Below are positions 59,053 through 64,000 of a DNA stretch of 64,000 bases, in pieces. Position 1 is the first letter of the stretch, and each line of letters opens with the position of its first letter. The DNA comes from Batillaria attramentaria (taxonomy: Eukaryota; Mollusca; Gastropoda; Batillariidae): assembly GCA_018292915.2 (NCBI GenBank), contig JACVVK020000033.1, positions 92,501 to 156,500 on the forward strand, given 5' to 3'. The notes under the pieces are model-generated. The model had not been told where the DNA came from, did not search any database, and saw nothing but the letters and a program-made list of their open reading frames with translations. The position numbers and the translations under genes are program-made.

Positions 59053-60819
59053 CTACTCTTCCACCCGGGCTGTATTCTGTACACTCTAGCTACCCGTCAT
59101 ACGCGCCGCCCTTTTCCCAACGTTACACGAAAGCCTTTTCCCAATATTTGTACACGTCGTTTTCTTCTGGTGACCTCAGGGGTGAACGGTTCCAAAAACG
59201 GCTGTTGTAAAGACTCGTTTTTCTTCAACTACACGATAATCCATGCGCACAACGGTAGCAAAGGTTTAGGGTGCGTGTAACAAGCTGTATACATCTCGTT
59301 CCTGTCACTGAGAGGAGTGAAACGTGCTGTATATCTTGACCGTTTATCAGCTCTGATTAGAAAGTAAATTGATCCTTTAAAGCCGTTTGAATTACTGAGC
59401 GGAACAGATTAGCGCGGCCCACTGAAACCACTCTTACTACGTCACGCTGTGTATGTGACCAGGCATTAACAGATCATGGCAGTCACAAGTTTGCCATCAA
59501 CAAAAGACTAGGACAATGCAGAATCAACAAAGCACCACACAACGCCCAGGCAAAACTCTCTCAGTACATGAGTAAATCTAATGTAAGTTTCATTGGGGGT
59601 CCGCCTTGACACCTATGCCGCAAGAGTGACTGACAGTTCGTCTACATGCGCCTCTAGGCAACCCCGCATACCCCAGTAAGAAAAAGAAAGTTTGATAATG
59701 GTAGACCACAGATTTCATTTTCTTTAAAAAACAAAAAAAACAGGCATCCAGGTAAAGTAGCAATGAAGGTCACTTCCGTATTCCAGTGCAACCGTTTCAT
59801 GTTCATGGACTGAAGTAAACAAGTGTATCATGTACAAACTAAGCTAACTGGTAAATAACAACGGAGACAGTGTAATATGTTTTAAATGCACTGTCTTGGG
59901 CCGGTGAAGCAGTAATGAAGGTCACTTTGATATTCAGTGCAACCGTTTCACATTCACTGTTTGAAGACAACACATGCAGTGCCAAACCTGATGTCAACAT
60001 TCTTGTCTGAGTCTCATAAAAATTAATTTGACAAAACCATCACACTAAGCTCAGTTGTAAAAATATTAGGAAGTTTCAACGGGTGTCTTCCTAAAATCAA
60101 GAGACAGACAGAAAGTTTTGGTACATGTACCATTTTTTCCCCTTGACAACAGCATTTGCAATGAGTAAGGAAGCAGTGAACAAAGAACATAAGTTAAGAT
60201 GTTAAAGAACACTGATGTGCAGTCTGCACAGAAGTTGAATGCTGATTTCCCAGTTCACAGTTCCTGAAAACTTAGCCATGACAGGAACACTGCATCAATG
60301 AAGTGACAGCTTTATTGATGCACGTAACCTTATTTTTGGTCCTTCATTGGTCATTAACCTTATCAGGAAGGAGCAAAGTATTGATCGCATTAACTTCGTT
60401 TCAGAAGAGGAAGCTGGGGCAGGGCTGCAAGAACATTACTGTTCCTTAACAGTAAACTTTTTTTTTTAATTAATTTTTTTTTTAAAACAGTACTACAGTA
60501 AATCTTCAGCTGCCCCGAAGTTAATGTGGTACATTGTATCCATAATTCACGGATTTTTGCCAACAAATCATATTCAAAACCACTCATTTCGTTACCATCT
60601 GTGAATGAACACCAGATGTGAGTTGTAACATATGTTCAAACTGTGGTACTATGGTACAAACTAAGATACAGCTGCACTGAAGGATGTAATAGTGAATTTC
60701 ACCTCACAAAGAAAAAGACACTCACAATCAAAAATACACAGTCACATTACTCACAAAACATTTACACATAATTATGAATGGACTCCTGATTCAATCTTTC
60801 GATATCTAGGGTTACTTAC

Positions 60820-60898
60820 AAAAAGCCGATTCGCTTCAGTTGCTCCTGCCTTTGAATGCCAATGCCCTGGATTTGGTGTGCTGTTTCTGTGCTGTCTG
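60820..60898 (-). CDS. Large gene, shared second coding exon
   Basis: The exon has 79 nt, acceptor gttgtgtttctttag and donor TTTTT|GTAAGT, entry phase 1 and exit phase 2. It encodes DSTETAHQIQGIGIQRQEQL then KRIGF. The pattern of hydrophobic residues with Gln every few positions is coiled-coil-like and faintly recalls the start of Qb-SNARE helices; that resemblance is weak and not claimed as homology. It accepts either of two first exons (61,656 or 62,615). Confidence 0.75.
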
Positions 60899-61655
60899 CT
60901 AAAGAAACACAACAAAACATATCTCTAAACAATGCTAGTGCAATTAAGATCAGTCCATAAGATCCTATTACCAGAACGTCGTGTAAACGTAAGCTAATAC
61001 AAGAAAGGTAGGAGGATATCTTAGCTAAAACCAAACAGACACGAAAACAGGGAAGGTAGATTTCCATTCTATCACTGACTTACAATTTATTTTGAATTAC
61101 CCCCCCCCCCCCAACCTCCCCACCCCCATCCCCTCCACCGCAAAAAAAAAAAAGAAAAGTGTTGAGGTTTACAACTGAGTAGGGGTCAGAATACGGCCTA
61201 ACAAGATCCCATATACTACAATGACATAAAAGCTAAGCTGAATATGTGCCAGTCATATGAAAAATGCTTCACATTAGACTGATGAGCAGATTGCATTGAC
61301 AGATACTCTGTCGTGCCAAGAACTGTTTTGAATTTTCCGTTCTCAACATACTACTCAGTACGGACTGCAAGTGGAAGAAAGACAACCCCTCCTTGTATGA
61401 TGTTGACGGTCTACCCAATTATTTCCCTTGCACTAAAGGACCCGTGCAAGCTAACCTGCAATCCTCGGCTAGGTAAAGCTGCTTTACAAATTTGGAGGAA
61501 AAAATACTTTTATCTCAGTATATGATTGGCAATATCAACCGCAAACCAGCAAAATACAATGAATGATAAAACTGGACGTCTGAAACTGAAATAAATATAT
61601 AACCTTTCAAGTTGACCATATAATAATGCCGCAGACTAAATTTTGCAGTTCATAC

Positions 61656-61992
61656 CTGCTAGATTGTGACGTATGTGCCGACTTCTACGATTGTTATGTC
61701 GAGGCAGCCTTATGCGAGTCGCTGTACTGATCTGCGATATAGCTGATGCCTGGGGCGGCGGCAGACGTGGTCCACCGATTGGCCCAGGCAAGCTGTATTC
61801 GAGAGACACGACTGGGACATACGTCGAACCAGAAGTGACTGTCTTTTCTTCGTACGACGCCAGCACAGTTATCGACGAGGCAGACGTTTTGGTGGGAATT
61901 AACATACTATGACTTGTGTTGATTTTGCTGATGATCGAAGCTGGACTGTCAAGTCGATCTCCGCTTCAGCAGCCATGTTTCAATCGTTCGGT
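61656..61992 (-). CDS. Large gene, alternative first coding exon A with upstream ORF
   Basis: The acceptor gttttgctttgcag gives an exon start at 61,992. Main start ATG at 61,905; donor GCAG|GTATGA in phase 1. It encodes 83 residues: MLIPTKTSASSITVLASYEE, then TYVPVVSLEYSLPGPIGGPR and LPRHNNRRSRHIRHNLA. In the 5' part an ATG in strong context (aaacATGG, 61,976) opens a 25-codon frame MAAEAEIDLTVQLRSSAK... that stops just past the main ATG, so it overlaps it. Either this is an inhibitory upstream ORF or the exon model is incomplete. Coding composition (Pro/Arg/Ser) supports the main frame. Confidence 0.65.
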
Positions 61993-62614
61993 CTGCAAAG
62001 CAAAACGTTAGAGAACTGAGAAGGGCAAGTCAGCAAAGGTGGTTTCCACTCAACAGAACGAAGCAAACGAAAAGAAAATCGATGAGCGCTTTGAAACAGT
62101 TTCACTAGTTCTGGCCTAACCCAGTCAACATCGTGGACTGGCAATGCCTGAGATTTGACGATCGAAAAAAATATGTTGCACGACCGCCATGTCCCGTCGT
62201 CTGCTCTCAAATTTGCTTTGTGAGTAGCTTCCCCTCGTCACTTGACAACATGACGCTTTTATTTTCAGAAGTAACAAGAACTGTTACGATGAAACATCAA
62301 AATTCGGGTTCGTGAGTTCAAGAAGAAACAAAGGACCGTAGTGGCAAGTCATAAATTTAATTTTGCTCAATGAAAATTTGCCCTGCGAATTGCTACAAGC
62401 GCCATGGAATGATTGATTTCAGTTTGCAGGAACGACAAACTAAGAAAAATCAAAATCAATATGCTACTGTAGACACGCTGTGAAACTTTTCTGACTGAAC
62501 AACTGGGAATCAAACACAGGGGTGTGCGACAAAGGAAGAAAGAAACAGACTAAGAATTCCAGCTGAAAGGCAACTGCATCGAAATTCATCAGTGCCGAGA
62601 TGAAGAGAACTTAC

Positions 62615-62657
62615 AGTTCCGTCGGATTTTTGCTACGTCGATCGCAATGTCAGCCAT
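62615..62657 (-). CDS. Large gene, alternative first coding exon B
   Basis: ATGG start at 62,657, 14 codons MADIAIDVAKIRRN, strong donor AACT|GTAAGT in phase 1. Joined to the exon at 60,898 it reads RRNS-DSTETAHQ. Joined to exon A it would hit a stop after 14 codons, so A and B should be mutually exclusive. Confidence 0.6.
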
Positions 62658-62759
62658 CAGAAAGCATGTATGCTCTCTGATGCCATATTGTACTGGCTTT
62701 TGTTCATACCGACACGACACACACAATAAGGCGCGCTCTTGAAAAGTGTGCTTTTTTTT

Positions 62760-62852
62760 TTTTAATTCCGCTTGCCTGGGCTGGGATTCGAACCCGGGTC
62801 TCCCGGTCCATGGTCTTAAGTGCTAACCACTACACTACGGAGGCCCTGTAGT
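62760..62852 (-). mobile_element. Short tRNA-like SINE with A-rich tail
   Basis: The minus strand reads tccgtagtgtagtggttagc (A box) and gggttcgaatccc (B box), then a 12-A tail. The anticodon stem does not pair and only about five of seven acceptor-stem positions pair, so this is a tRNA-derived retroelement or pseudogene rather than a working tRNA. Confidence 0.75.
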
Positions 62853-62992
62853 TTCCAAGGTCTTTACTTCGACTCTTTCTGACAGGGTATGTGAGCTGCG
62901 TCTTAGAAACAAACACTGGAGCAATGACAGTTAGACGTTGTACCACCTCCCCTCTTGCTAAAATAAAAAAAAAATAAAAGAACGCTTAATCT

Positions 62993-63075
62993 TTGTTTTT
63001 GGTTTGTTTGTATTTTTGATTTTTGGGGGTTTTTTGTTGTTGTTTTTTTGTTAGGTTTTTTTGGTGGGTTTTTTC
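62993..63075. repeat. T/G-rich low-complexity patch
   Basis: TTTTG-type repeats next to the SINE-like element at 63.2 kb. Confidence 0.85.
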
Positions 63076-63184
63076 CCCGTCTTTTTCTTACAAATTTATT
63101 GTCCTTTTCGGGAAATCGGGTTGCTTTCCCCGGAGGAAGCGCGTCGCCGCAGTGCAGCGCCACCCAATACCTATCCCATTTTTC

Positions 63185-63392
63185 AATTTTGCTGGGGGAG
63201 GAACGCAGGATAACCCGGAGAGAGAAAAACTCGATGAGCAGCCCAGTAGCCAGGAAAAAAAACGGTATCAAATATCCCAAGGTCGACCTGGGCTCGAACC
63301 TACGGTTCATCGATGTGACAGCGGTGACGGTCGTTCACTTGCGCAGCGGCTGAGTCCGACGCGCCACCCTTTAGACCACCGCTCACCCCTCT
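63185..63392 (-). mobile_element. Second SINE family, minus orientation
   Basis: On the minus strand there is an A-box-like tggtctaaagggtgg and a B-box-like ggttcgagccc about 75 bp later, an unusually long head. A body with 'gataacccggagagagaa' follows. It differs from the common family above. Confidence 0.65.
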
Positions 63393-63413
63393 TTTTCTAT
63401 GTGTGCGACCATC

Positions 63414-63663
<250 letters not shown>

Positions 63664-63815
63664 GTAATGTTCAATAAACTGTAGTTCAGATGACATCTTA
63701 GCAGACGTCTTTTCGTTTTAGTCTACCGACACTGATCCACTCTTTTCAATCTGGTGCTGCCGTTGAGGAGAAGATTACGTCCATAACACTTTACCTCACA
63801 CCTGCGATATTGCAG

Positions 63816-63921
63816 GAATGCAAACTTGTGCCTTTCACAGGCATTCTGGTTCACATGTTTGCCAACATGAGTTTTGCGGTGGAGCTTTCACAATGCCTAA
63901 GGCCTCAGAAGTGCATGACAG
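63816..63921 (+). CDS. Exon of a C2H2 zinc-finger gene, continues off window
   Basis: Acceptor gcgatattgcag and donor GACAG|GTATGC. In one frame it reads MQTCAFHRHSGSHVCQHEFC then GGAFTMPKASEVHDR. C-x4-C-x3-F-x8-H matches the first part of a C2H2 finger (12 residues between the second Cys and first His); the second His would come from the next exon. C2H2 fingers usually bind DNA. Two other frames are partly open, so the call rests on the motif and splice sites. No upstream exon of this plus-strand gene was identified in 62.7-63.8 kb. Confidence 0.5.
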
Positions 63922-64000
63922 GTATGCAAGTAGTCAAACCTGTGCGTAACCTTAACATTCATCGGCCGGCTCAAGTAAGGGCTGCTCAATCCTGGTTTTG

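Larger units (their letters stand above)
54375..60819. other. Large-gene intron(s), 54.4-60.8 kb
   Basis: Holds SINEs at about 54,679, 58,226 and 58,945, a poly-G run at 58,934, and a ~55-bp direct repeat at 59,756 and 59,907. The flanking exons do not agree in phase, so at least one small exon must be present. The candidate at 57,057-57,091 fits. Other splice-site pairs near 55.38, 55.44 and 56.16 kb do not. Confidence 0.6.

Noticed and set aside
60820..60898. SNARE-family identity for the large gene's second exon
   Set aside because: Only a short Gln/hydrophobic pattern is similar; the rest of a SNARE motif and a membrane anchor were not found.
62760..62852. Functional tRNA gene
   Set aside because: A and B boxes are present but the anticodon stem does not pair and an A-tail follows, so it is a SINE or pseudogene.

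Overview
This is eukaryotic, intron-rich animal DNA, most likely from a gastropod mollusc. The strongest evidence is a gene for a secreted protein with a signal peptide, two immunoglobulin-like (Ig) domains and a fibrinogen domain. That is the plan of the snail FREPs (fibrinogen-related proteins). Dense (CA/GT)n microsatellites and many copies of a tRNA-derived SINE agree with a molluscan genome but do not prove it. No bacterial, viral, rRNA or CRISPR features were found. Coding capacity is low and almost all of it lies on the minus strand.

Left end (about 0.5-6.7 kb, minus strand): nine consecutive exons of a FREP-type gene can be joined with consistent splice phases. They encode a signal peptide, Ig1, Ig2 and the first two thirds of a fibrinogen domain. 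The last fibrinogen exon(s) lie beyond base 1. Ig1 has leucines where both canonical cysteines should be. The intron before the second half of Ig2 is filled by a minisatellite whose unit copies that exon's own 3' splice site.

Middle and right (about 12.0-62.7 kb, minus strand): a chain of about 13 exons over some 50 kb can be read with matching phases at nearly every junction. It ends in a lysine-rich C-terminus at 12,046. One exon is about 1.5 kb and codes for a Ser/Pro/Arg-rich, probably disordered segment. I do not recognise the protein. Two alternative first coding exons (62,657 and 61,905) both fit the same second exon. Introns of this gene hold minisatellites, a ~105-bp satellite-like array, SINEs and very long GT/CA tracts. 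In one intron the start of the next exon has been tandemly copied about four times, with a SINE inserted in the array.

Extreme right: a plus-strand exon at 63,816-63,921 looks like part of a C2H2 zinc-finger gene that runs off the window.

The most interesting theme is that splice-junction sequence has been locally copied at three separate places (0.35-0.54, 2.95-3.47 and 13.6-14.2 kb), giving arrays of decoy splice sites. All exon joins are read from sequence alone, and no transcript data were available.
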